A stretch of DNA of 9,034 bases, from assembly GCA_028707745.1 (NCBI GenBank), contig JAQWAJ010000045.1, positions 1 through 9,034 on the forward strand. Direction: 5' to 3'. Each line of letters starts with the position of its first letter. Position 1 is the stretch's first letter. The notes under the pieces are model-generated. The model saw only the letters and a list, made by a program, of their open reading frames with translations, had not been told where the DNA came from and did not search any database. Source of the stretch: Bacteroidales bacterium. GTDB lineage: Bacteria > Bacteroidota > Bacteroidia > Bacteroidales > UBA12481. A program made the translations under genes and the position numbers. This document shows positions 1 through 6,215 of the stretch, one piece after another.

Positions 1-3000
1 GGATTCGGATATACCTGAACAAAAGCTTCACCCGAGTCCTTTTTTTCGTCGATACCGGAAGTTGTGCCTTTGAGCAGAGGTACTGACAGGCCGTCGCTGG
101 TCATAAAGAGGCATCCGTTGATTCCAACCCCGCATGACGAGGTGTAGCGGAACACCGGATCGGTACCAGCGGTAACCGAAGCAGCGCCGCAGAGGGATTC
201 CCAGGTATTGGTGATTTCTCCAATTCGCCTGATGAAGAGTTTTGCATGATCCGGTGCAGCGACAATGGTATCTGTAGAGACTCCGGTAAATGGGGTGAAC
301 CGCATCTCCGAAAGAGGTGTGAAATGGTCACTTCCATATCCGCTGAGTACCCAATAGCATCCGATGTTCGGTTTTGTATTGGGCATCACGGCAGGGGTAT
401 TTTGTATCCGTGTAACCACCATCTCGCCGGGGTACAGGGCCCCACCTGAAGGGAAGGTCATGGAGAGTCCGGTGCCTGTGAAATCATAATTGCCTGCTCC
501 GTTTACTGCCAAACGGCAGCTGGAACCCGGTCCTACGGGTGCCGTTGAATTTACTTTTACAGGGGCTCCGATTATCGATCCGATTCCTTCGCCGACCCGG
601 TTAAAGAGATTTCCCCCGGCTTCATTAAACTGATAATAACCGATAAAATCAGGATCATCAGTCATTTTTTCCTTAGTCAGATGGGCGGATTCCCGGATTT
701 CCTCCTGGGTGAGCGCTCTTTTCCAGATACAAACCTCATCGATCATTCCTACGAAATTACGGCTATCCCAACCCATGTAACTACCGATATCCATGGTTGT
801 GATATCAGTGACCGGGAGAGTAACGTTATGCCGCGAAGGAATGCCGTTGACATACAGGGTGGCCGAAGTGGCATTTGCCACCAGGGCCACATGGGACCAT
901 TCACCCGAAGGCACCACCAGCCGGCTGTTCCAGGTCCAGTTGGCATCTCTCCAATGATAGCCCAGTGTATTGTTGTTGCTGCGGAAATTAAAGCCGGTGC
1001 CGTTTTTATTGTTCATGACGATACCGGTGTATTCCGGTTGTATACCGTCAGGTTTTACCCAGGCCGTAATGGTCAGGATATTGGTCGACAGTTTCAGATC
1101 TTCAGTGACTGCATATTCCCCATTATTTACACAGCTCAGCGCCTTGCCGGCCGTTGCATCCGGGCCTTCGGTCCTGGCCACGGTGACCATTCCTGGTTCG
1201 GTGTGCGAGCTGGTCCGGTTTTCGGCATCTGTAACGGTCAGGGTTACATCGTAACTACCGATGGATCCGAAAACCACTTTCGGGTTGCGTACCGTATAAG
1301 AACTCACATACCGGGGTGTCGGGCTGAATGCCCACTGCCATTTTGCCCCTTCGTTGTGTATGATGGAGTAACTTTCGAACTGAACGGTATCCGCGCTATT
1401 ATATATGGTATCCGATTGAGTCATCGGCTGAGCAACCGGCCTGGAGTGAACCACCAGATCGGTTTCCCAGATACTTCGGCCGTTGGTGGCCATGCGGATT
1501 TTACTCTTTGCATAGAACGGTTTCATCTCCATCACGCCCGTCCAGGCGGGCAGGTCATTCATAAATTCGTTCCATTGCGCGGTCGAAGGATCAAAATAAT
1601 AGGCTCCTGTTGAAGTGGCCAGGTACACCACTCCATCGGTACCGCCCTGGAACTGGATATCATTGGGCTGCTCGTCATTGAACAGGGTTGAAGTCATTGC
1701 TTCCCAGGTTTTACCGCCATCGAGGGTGCGATAAACTTTCTTCCCGTTATACCCGTTCAGGCTGATTAACCATAGTTCATTTTCGTTTTCCGGGTTGAGG
1801 GTGATTTCCATTTTCCAGCGGTCATTGGTCGGAACTGCAGTCGTTCCTGCCCAGGTTATTCCTCCGTCAGTAGATTTGCGTATCGAGCACGGGTCAGAAT
1901 AACTGCTGTTTGATTGGTACACACAATAGATCACTTTCGGATTACTGCGCGACACTTCAATTTCGAGAACTTTACCGGTTCCGAAGCTGTGCAGGACTTC
2001 AAAATATCCGCCACCGTTGGTCGATTTCCAGATTTTGCCGCCGCTACCGACATACAGGTGACCGGCATAGCGTGGATCCCATTCAATTTCGCTCGAATAA
2101 GACCGATAATAGCTTTCGTTCGGATATTTTCCGAGTTTCTGGAAATAGACGACCGGTTCATCCAGAGCCAATGGAAGGAGGGCGGAGCTGATATCTGAAA
2201 AATAGGTTTTCCGGTTCTCCATAGGATTTACATAGCCGGTTGGTGCTTCGCCTCCGCCTAATGCGAGGGTATTACCTTCCCCGTAAGCCTCATGGAAACC
2301 ACTATCGCCGTTATGATAGCGACCACCCACGATCACATCCTCATTCCAACCCTGAGCGAAACCCCAGTAATCGGAACCGGTTAGGCCATAATTACGCGAT
2401 GAATGAGATCGCATTTCATCGGTTGACAAGCTAATTCCACCATCGGTGGCCAGAAAAATTTCATTTCCCCGAACATGAATATCCTGAATATCAGGATGTA
2501 CGTTGCCAATATCCTGCTGGGCATAGTAAGATCCGATACGCGTCCATGAAGCTCCGCCGTTGGTGCTTTGTGATAAAACAATACTGCCGACCCACACCCG
2601 GTTGGGATCAGTGGCCGATACCCCAAGCGCAAAATCATAGAAGTCCTGGTGAAAGCCCGTTCCATCCAGATAGAAAGCAGCCAGGTTCGGGTGCACCGAG
2701 CTGTAAGGGCCACCGTCCGGCGGATTTGGATTCACCCAGCTATCCCCACCGTTGGTGCTTTTATAAACGCCGATCCAGCCATTATCGCCGGTCTGGCTGC
2801 GACTTTCGCCGATCAAGGCCACATAGATCATATCAGGAGCCGCAGGAGTCACACCGATCTTGGCCCCGATATCTCTGGCGCTGGCCTTGACCTGTGGAAC
2901 ATACCATCCGTTTTCGCGGATGGAAAAGGTGGCACCGGTATCGGTTGACTTGAAGAATTCGCAGCGTACCTGTGCCGGGTTGTTTTTCGCAAGATAGACG

Positions 3001-3848
3001 ATCGACGGGTTGGTGGGATGAAATTTGATATCCCAGCATTTTCCGGAGTATAGTTTTGTCCACGTGCCGCCATTATCAGTTGAGCGGTACAGTCCGTTGT
3101 TGGCTGCGCATAAAACGATATCCGGATTAGTTGGATGGATGAGCAACTGATAACCTTCGTCGCCTATCGAAAACACTTCGTTCCAGGATTCGCCGCCATT
3201 GGTCGTTTTATAAATCCTGTTGTTTGCTATGAAGTAAACCAGATTCGGATTTGTCGCGGAGATTTTAACATCGTTGACAGTTGTGACTGGAATTGCAGCT
3301 GAGATCAATCTCCAGCTCATTCCTTTGTTTTCAGATTTGAATAATCCGCCGGCTTCAGTTCCGGCGAAGAGAATATCTGGTCGTGATTCTGACTGGTCAA
3401 AGCAATATACATTGGCCTGCCAGGATATCTGAAGATCCGGTATATCCCCCACTTTATAGGTGGCAAAAGGCCCAATCGTTCGCCAGGTTCCGGCTGAGCC
3501 GGATTTCAGCTGCGACCGTTTTTCCATCTTTTGCAGGAAAGCCTTTTCCCCGGTGGCATCCGGAAGTTTGATAAACCCATCGGCATTCATGAAAGGCATT
3601 ACCCTGCGATGCCAGAATTTATAGTTTTGAGTATGGATATCCTTTTCCATCGGATGGCTGTCGTAATACTTACTGAACTCGAAATCCACCTGCCTGATAT
3701 TGGGATTTGGGTTGTACATCATCCGGGCCCATTCGGGGGTTGATGCGTCAATGACCGGAACTGCCTTAAAAAAGGATTCTTTATTCTGAGAATAAACCGC
3801 CGCGCTGAAAATGGTTATCAGCATCATACCCGTTAAAAGTTTTTTCAT
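1..3848 (-). CDS. T9SS-exported Asp-box (VPS10/BNR) propeller, PKD and LamG protein, C-terminus cut by window edge
   Basis: The frame is open from ATG at 3848 to the left edge (1282 codons, no stop), so the 3' end is missing. It starts MKKLLTGMMLITIFSAAVYS, a signal peptide with likely cleavage before Q21. Residues about 115-800 form a beta-propeller with nine clear Asp boxes (for example STNGGDSW, STDGGITW, LDGGKTW) between residues 170 and 715, closing with ATNGRSIWE near 787-795, an ending familiar from T9SS propeller proteins. Residues about 802-893 resemble a PKD domain (SYDVTLTVTD). Residues about 903-1052 are LamG/concanavalin-like (ITAWVKPDG, MIDEVCIWKRALTQEE), with cysteines at 906 and 1040. 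A further beta-rich module follows. The last residues, VQVYPNP, are the opening of a T9SS type A sorting domain, so perhaps 70 residues are lost. Such proteins are secreted or surface-anchored and often bind or cleave glycans. No catalytic residues could be assigned, so enzyme activity is unproven. Confidence 0.93.
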   Translation of the reverse strand, partial: MKKLLTGMMLITIFSAAVYSQNKESFFKAVPVIDASTPEWARMMYNPNPNIRQVDFEFSKYYDSHPMEKDIHTQNYKFWHRRVMPFMNADGFIKLPDATGEKAFLQKMEKRSQLKSGSAGTWRTIGPFATYKVGDIPDLQISWQANVYCFDQSESRPDILFAGTEAGGLFKSENKGMSWRLISAAIPVTTVNDVKISATNPNLVYFIANNRIYKTTNGGESWNEVFSIGDEGYQLLIHPTNPDIVLCAANNGLYRSTDNGGTWTKLYSGKCWDIKFHPTNPSIVYLAKNNPAQVRCEFFKSTDTGATFSIRENGWYVPQVKASARDIGAKIGVTPAAPDMIYVALIGESRSQTGDNGWIGVYKSTNGGDSWVNPNPPDGGPYSSVHPNLAAFYLDGTGFHQDFYDFALGVSATDPNRVWVGSIVLSQSTNGGASWTRIGSYYAQQDIGNVHPDIQDIHVRGNEIFLATDGGISLSTDEMRSHSSRNYGLTGSDYWGFAQGWNEDVIVGGRYHNGDSGFHEAYGEGNTLALGGGEAPTGYVNPMENRKTYFSDISSALLPLALDEPVVYFQKLGKYPNESYYRSYSSEIEWDPRYAGHLYVGSGGKIWKSTNGGGYFEVLHSFGTGKVLEIEVSRSNPKVIYCVYQSNSSYSDPCSIRKSTDGGITWAGTTAVPTNDRWKMEITLNPENENELWLISLNGYNGKKVYRTLDGGKTWEAMTSTLFNDEQPNDIQFQGGTDGVVYLATSTGAYYFDPSTAQWNEFMNDLPAWTGVMEMKPFYAKSKIRMATNGRSIWETDLVVHSRPVAQPMTQSDTIYNSADTVQFESYSIIHNEGAKWQWAFSPTPRYVSSYTVRNPKVVFGSIGSYDVTLTVTDAENRTSSHTEPGMVTVARTEGPDATAGKALSCVNNGEYAVTEDLKLSTNILTITAWVKPDGIQPEYTGIVMNNKNGTGFNFRSNNNTLGYHWRDANWTWNSRLVVPSGEWSHVALVANATSATLYVNGIPSRHNVTLPVTDITTMDIGSYMGWDSRNFVGMIDEVCIWKRALTQEEIRESAHLTKEKMTDDPDFIGYYQFNEAGGNLFNRVGEGIGSIIGAPVKVNSTAPVGPGSSCRLAVNGAGNYDFTGTGLSMTFPSGGALYPGEMVVTRIQNTPAVMPNTKPNIGCYWVLSGYGSDHFTPLSEMRFTPFTGVSTDTIVAAPDHAKLFIRRIGEITNTWESLCGAASVTAGTDPVFRYTSSCGVGINGCLFMTSDGLSVPLLKGTTSGIDEKKDSGEAFVQVYPN
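1704..3341 (-). repeat. Nine Asp-box (BNR) repeats within the propeller
   Basis: These are protein-level repeats of the type S/T-x-D/N-x-G-x-S/T-W, each at the turn of a propeller blade. Copies on the minus strand lie at 3341-3312 (KSENKGMSW), 3212-3183 (KTTNGGESW), 3089-3060 (RSTDNGGTW), 2954-2925 (KSTDTGATF), 2765-2736 (KSTNGGDSW), 2573-2544 (QSTNGGASW), 2030-2001 (KSTNGGGYF), 1880-1851 (RKSTDGGITW) and 1733-1704 (RTLDGGKTW). A weaker tenth (ATDGGISLS) lies near 2460-2424. Spacing is irregular and the copies are diverged at DNA level, so this is an old structural repeat and not a recent tandem expansion. The span of about 685 residues fits either a ten-bladed VPS10-like propeller or two seven-bladed propellers as in GH74 enzymes. 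Confidence 0.85.
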
Positions 3849-3887
3849 CGTTGGATTTTTGATAAACGGTATTGGTAATCAAGGTGG

Positions 3888-3895
3888 CAAAAGTA
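3888..3895 (-). promoter_or_regulatory. Bacteroidota -7 box of the Asp-box propeller gene
   Basis: Read on the minus strand this is TACTTTTG, an exact match to the Bacteroidota -7 consensus TAnnTTTG, 39 bases before the ATG at 3848. No good -33 TTG is seen at the usual spacing; the nearest candidate, TTA, sits 16 bases upstream. The position in a 77-base divergent intergenic region makes a promoter likely. The transcription start would fall a few bases downstream, giving a short leader. Confidence 0.45.
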
Positions 3896-3925
3896 AGATA
3901 ATTGATATCTTTAACCGTATATAAA

Positions 3926-5758
3926 ATGCAACCCATGCCAAACCTTCACCACAAAGTTCCATCATTCTACCTTGCTTTGACACTGTGCCTTGTATCCTTT
4001 ACCTGTTTGGTCGTACCAAATCAGGTAATGAGTCAGTCGCGCCCCAAGGTAGGGGTAGTGTTGAGTGGTGGCGGGGCTGCGGGGCTGGCACACATTGGCG
4101 TCATCAAAGTCCTTGAGGAGATTGGCATTCCAGTTGATTTTGTGGCCGGCACCAGCATGGGATCCATTGTCGGCGGGATGTATGCCATGGGTTACACCGC
4201 AGCGGAAATGGAAAAAATGGTCAAAGAGATGGACTGGGAGATGATGCTGACAGATGTCATTCCACGCAACGATCTGACCTGGGAGTACAAGGAGCAGCTT
4301 GAGAAATTCTTTTACGATTTCCCGTTAAACCAGGGCAAGCTTCAATTGCCCAGCGGGCTGATTGCAGGGACCAACATCACGAACATGCTGGCAGGAATTA
4401 CCTGGCCCGCCTATAATGTTAAGATTTTCAATCAGTTACCAAGACCATTTGTTTGTATCGGTGCCGATGTGGTTACCGGGGAGGAAGTCGTTCTTTCGTC
4501 GGGGAACCTACATGATGCCCTGCGCGCCAGCATGGCCATTCCAACAGTATTCACCCCGGTGGAACTCAATGGCAAGCTGCTGGTCGACGGCGGATTGATC
4601 AACAATTTCCCTGCCGATCATCTGAAAGCCATGGGAGCCGACCTTATTATCGGGATAGATGTCCAGCGGGATCTTTTCAAAATCACGCAGCTCAACTCGG
4701 TGATTACGATACTCAAGCAAATCAGCACATTAACCCGTGAGGATATTAACATCCGGAACAGGCAGCTATGCGATATACTCATCCGTCCCAGTACTCCCGG
4801 AGCCAGCACATTGACTTTTGGGCTGGCCGATTCGATCATCCGTTCCGGGGAGAGATGCGCACGGGCGCAATGGATTCAGCTTAAAAAGATAGCTGACCAG
4901 GTCAATAAGTATGCAAGCCCTGATGATCCGAAAATTGTACCGCTCCCCAAAATCGACTCAGTTTATGTCAGGGAGATCGCTTTCACCGGTTTGCATAAAG
5001 TTGATCCTGATTATGTTCAATCGCGGATGAATCTTCATTTTCCAGGCTGGATGCACGAAAAAGAAATTTTCAAGGCCCTACAGAGGGTTTTCGGCACCAA
5101 CGAATTCAGTAAGGTTACCTATCAGATGGAACCGGTAAGCGGTGGAGTGCGGCTAACGGTAAGGGCCGAGGAAAAAGAGCAAAACCTCATTCATGTCGGG
5201 CTTCATTTCGACAATCTCTTCAATGCCTCTTTAATGGCCAAAGCCGACCTCCGCAACCTGCTCAGGAAGGGAGATCAGCTGGGCGTTGACGTCAATCTGG
5301 GAGAAAACCCCAATCTTCTGGCATCTTACTTTTTCCTCTTTAATAAAAAACGCCAGTTCGGGCTGCTCATGGAAACAGGGCGTTTGAAATCCTATGAGTA
5401 TCTGAATAACCGGAAAATCAGCAGCGCAAATTATGTTTATGAATCGATCGACCTGGTCATGCGTACCAACTGGCGAGAAAAATTCTCGGCAACTGCCGGA
5501 ATCCAGAGTGAATTTGCCTGGATATTACCCAATATCGGGGACTGGCAGATCCAATCTTTCAACGCTAAGATGATCAATCTGTATCTTCAGTTAAAGAAAG
5601 ATAATTTCAACAAAATCCCTTATCCAACCCGTGGCGACAAGTTGGAATTGATGATTAAGGAGGTCAACAACCTGACTGAAAGCAGTACCCTGGCCACCAT
5701 GGTCTTTGATTTCAGGTACCGTTGGGCTATAGAGTTATCCCCAAAATTAAGTTTGTAG
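3926..5758 (+). CDS. Patatin-like phospholipase with POTRA and Omp85-type barrel, ended early by TAG
   Basis: A probable outer-membrane lipid acyl hydrolase of the PlpD/FplA (type Vd-like) group. Counting from ATG 3926, a signal peptide covers about residues 1-38. The patatin domain follows: oxyanion loop GGGAAG, nucleophile motif GTSMG with Ser77, and catalytic DGG with Asp221, so the Ser-Asp dyad is intact. A POTRA domain lies at about 345-416, and barrel strands run from about 420 (HVGLHFDNLFNASLMAKADL). The frame stops at TAG 5756-5758, inside the barrel. The missing strands follow in the same frame at 5759-6142, and the joined product would be about 738 residues, a usual family length. 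ATG 3926 is preferred for its A-rich upstream bases; ATG 3935 is equally possible, and a TTG at 3902 also reads in frame. As it stands the barrel would probably not insert. The alternatives are a nonsense mutation, readthrough or a sequence error. Confidence 0.88.
   Translation: MQPMPNLHHKVPSFYLALTLCLVSFTCLVVPNQVMSQSRPKVGVVLSGGGAAGLAHIGVIKVLEEIGIPVDFVAGTSMGSIVGGMYAMGYTAAEMEKMVKEMDWEMMLTDVIPRNDLTWEYKEQLEKFFYDFPLNQGKLQLPSGLIAGTNITNMLAGITWPAYNVKIFNQLPRPFVCIGADVVTGEEVVLSSGNLHDALRASMAIPTVFTPVELNGKLLVDGGLINNFPADHLKAMGADLIIGIDVQRDLFKITQLNSVITILKQISTLTREDINIRNRQLCDILIRPSTPGASTLTFGLADSIIRSGERCARAQWIQLKKIADQVNKYASPDDPKIVPLPKIDSVYVREIAFTGLHKVDPDYVQSRMNLHFPGWMHEKEIFKALQRVFGTNEFSKVTYQMEPVSGGVRLTVRAEEKEQNLIHVGLHFDNLFNASLMAKADLRNLLRKGDQLGVDVNLGENPNLLASYFFLFNKKRQFGLLMETGRLKSYEYLNNRKISSANYVYESIDLVMRTNWREKFSATAGIQSEFAWILPNIGDWQIQSFNAKMINLYLQLKKDNFNKIPYPTRGDKLELMIKEVNNLTESSTLATMVFDFRYRWAIELSPKLSL
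5756..5758 (+). other. In-frame amber codon interrupting the barrel domain
   Basis: TAG falls between SPKLSL and PSVMAYSAFGDSVPYPY. Both sides read in one frame, and together they match the usual transition into the late barrel strands of the family, where a hydrophobic residue is expected at this place. A single change from TTG (Leu) would explain it; the change is inferred, not seen. The other two gene ends visible in the window use TAA. Confidence 0.8.
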
Positions 5759-5767
5759 CCGTCAGTT

Positions 5768-6142
5768 ATGGCCTATTCCGCTTTCGGTGATTCAGTACCT
5801 TACCCATACCGGTCATATATCGGAGGGCTCGGGTATTATCACAAAAGCATCATACCGTTTGTTGGGATGAGTTATATGGAACGAGCCTCCAGCCATGCCA
5901 TGATTGCCAGGGCCGATCTACAATACCGCCTTCGCACCAATCAATATCTCATTCTGAAGTTAAATGTGGGTAAGTCGTTCAATGCCTTCAGTCAGTTCAG
6001 CAACAAGTCGTCGAATCTGGCCGGACTGGGCCTGACGTATGGTTATTCCAGCCCTGTCGGGCCTGTTGAGGTAACTCTGATGGGTTCCACGACCAGTAAA
6101 AGGCCAATTATTTTTGTAAATCTCGGATATTGGATCAGGTAA
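5768..6142 (+). CDS. C-terminal barrel strands of the interrupted patatin protein
   Basis: This 124-codon frame has no signal peptide and no ribosome-binding site. It shares its frame with the upstream patatin gene, and only TAG plus three sense codons (Pro-Ser-Val) separate the two. It carries the end of an Omp85/surface-antigen type barrel: YIGGLGYYHK, alternating aromatic and polar strands such as ADLQYRLRTNQYLILKLNVG, a glycine-rich strand LAGLGLTYGYSSPVGPVEV, and a closing strand IIFVNLGYWIR with aromatic residues near the C-terminus. The GxGLTYGYxSPVGPVE signature is typical of the last hairpin in BamA-like proteins. It is therefore the detached 3' end of the upstream gene. ATG 5768 is simply the first in-frame Met and is unlikely to be a true start, and no promoter was found. 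It would yield product only by readthrough, or if the TAG is an error. Confidence 0.75.
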   Translation: MAYSAFGDSVPYPYRSYIGGLGYYHKSIIPFVGMSYMERASSHAMIARADLQYRLRTNQYLILKLNVGKSFNAFSQFSNKSSNLAGLGLTYGYSSPVGPVEVTLMGSTTSKRPIIFVNLGYWIR

Positions 6143-6173
6143 TTGTTTGTAGGAGAAAAGTTTTATAATTTTA
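6143..6173 (+). promoter_or_regulatory. Candidate Bacteroidota promoter of the 739-residue T9SS protein
   Basis: TTG at 6143-6145 (-33 element) and TAATTTTA at 6166-6173 (seven of eight positions of TAnnTTTG) are separated by 20 bases, within the range for Bacteroidota housekeeping promoters. The pair sits just after the stop of the barrel remnant and gives a leader of about 35 bases before ATG 6216, so this gene probably has its own promoter rather than depending on the patatin gene. Confidence 0.45.
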
Positions 6174-6215
6174 GGAGGCTGGAAAACAGTTTTCCGGCAT
6201 TAAAATCTTACTCCT
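6173..6215 (+). promoter_or_regulatory. Inverted-repeat leader before the 739-residue T9SS protein
   Basis: GGAAAAC at 6181-6187 and GTTTTCC at 6189-6195 form a perfect inverted repeat around one base; in RNA this would be a 5-6 base-pair stem with a small loop. Outside it, AGGAG at 6173-6177 can pair with CTCCT at 6211-6215, directly before the ATG. The whole leader could thus fold into a hairpin that hides both the SD-like bases and the start region. A role in translation control, or as a protein-binding palindrome, is inference. Confidence 0.3.

Noticed and set aside
681..1613. Long plus-strand open frame (310 codons) opposite the propeller gene
   Set aside because: It is the exact codon-register mirror of the real minus-strand gene. 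Its lack of stops only reflects rare use of TTA, CTA and TCA codons in that gene. It has no recognisable domain, signal peptide or promoter.
2481..2497. Perfect hairpin ATCCTGA-ATA-TCAGGAT
   Set aside because: It is inside the propeller coding sequence, is explained by the repeated Asp-Ile codons of HPDIQDIH, and has no U-tract or regulatory context.
1910..2948. Several overlapping short frames on both strands inside the propeller gene
   Set aside because: They overlap one another and an uninterrupted frame with clear Asp-box repeats; their translations are low-complexity shadows rich in Arg, His and Pro.
3490..3502. Palindrome CCGGCT-G-AGCCGG
   Set aside because: It lies within coding sequence for a Ser-Gly-Ser-Ala-Gly linker and is short enough to arise by chance.
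3906..3913. TATCTTTA as a firm patatin promoter
   Set aside because: Seven of eight positions match, but no -33 element sits at the right spacing and the transcript start would fall almost on the start codon; kept only as part of a low-interest finding.
3902..3925. TTG at 3902 as the start of the patatin gene
   Set aside because: It would add eight residues before the n-region of the signal peptide with no ribosome-binding site, while two in-frame ATG codons (3926, 3935) give normal signal peptides.
5756..5758. UAG as pyrrolysine or a globally reassigned sense codon
   Set aside because: This family has no known pyrrolysine site, no other in-frame TAG occurs in the window, and Bacteroidota are not known to reassign TAG; a point mutation or error is simpler.
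5740..5770. Frameshift as the cause of the patatin interruption
   Set aside because: Sequence before and after the TAG is in the same frame and fits the barrel on both sides; shifting by one base instead runs into a nearby TGA.
6173..6178. AGGAGG as the ribosome-binding site of the 739-residue protein
   Set aside because: It lies 37 bases upstream of the ATG, far beyond functional SD spacing.
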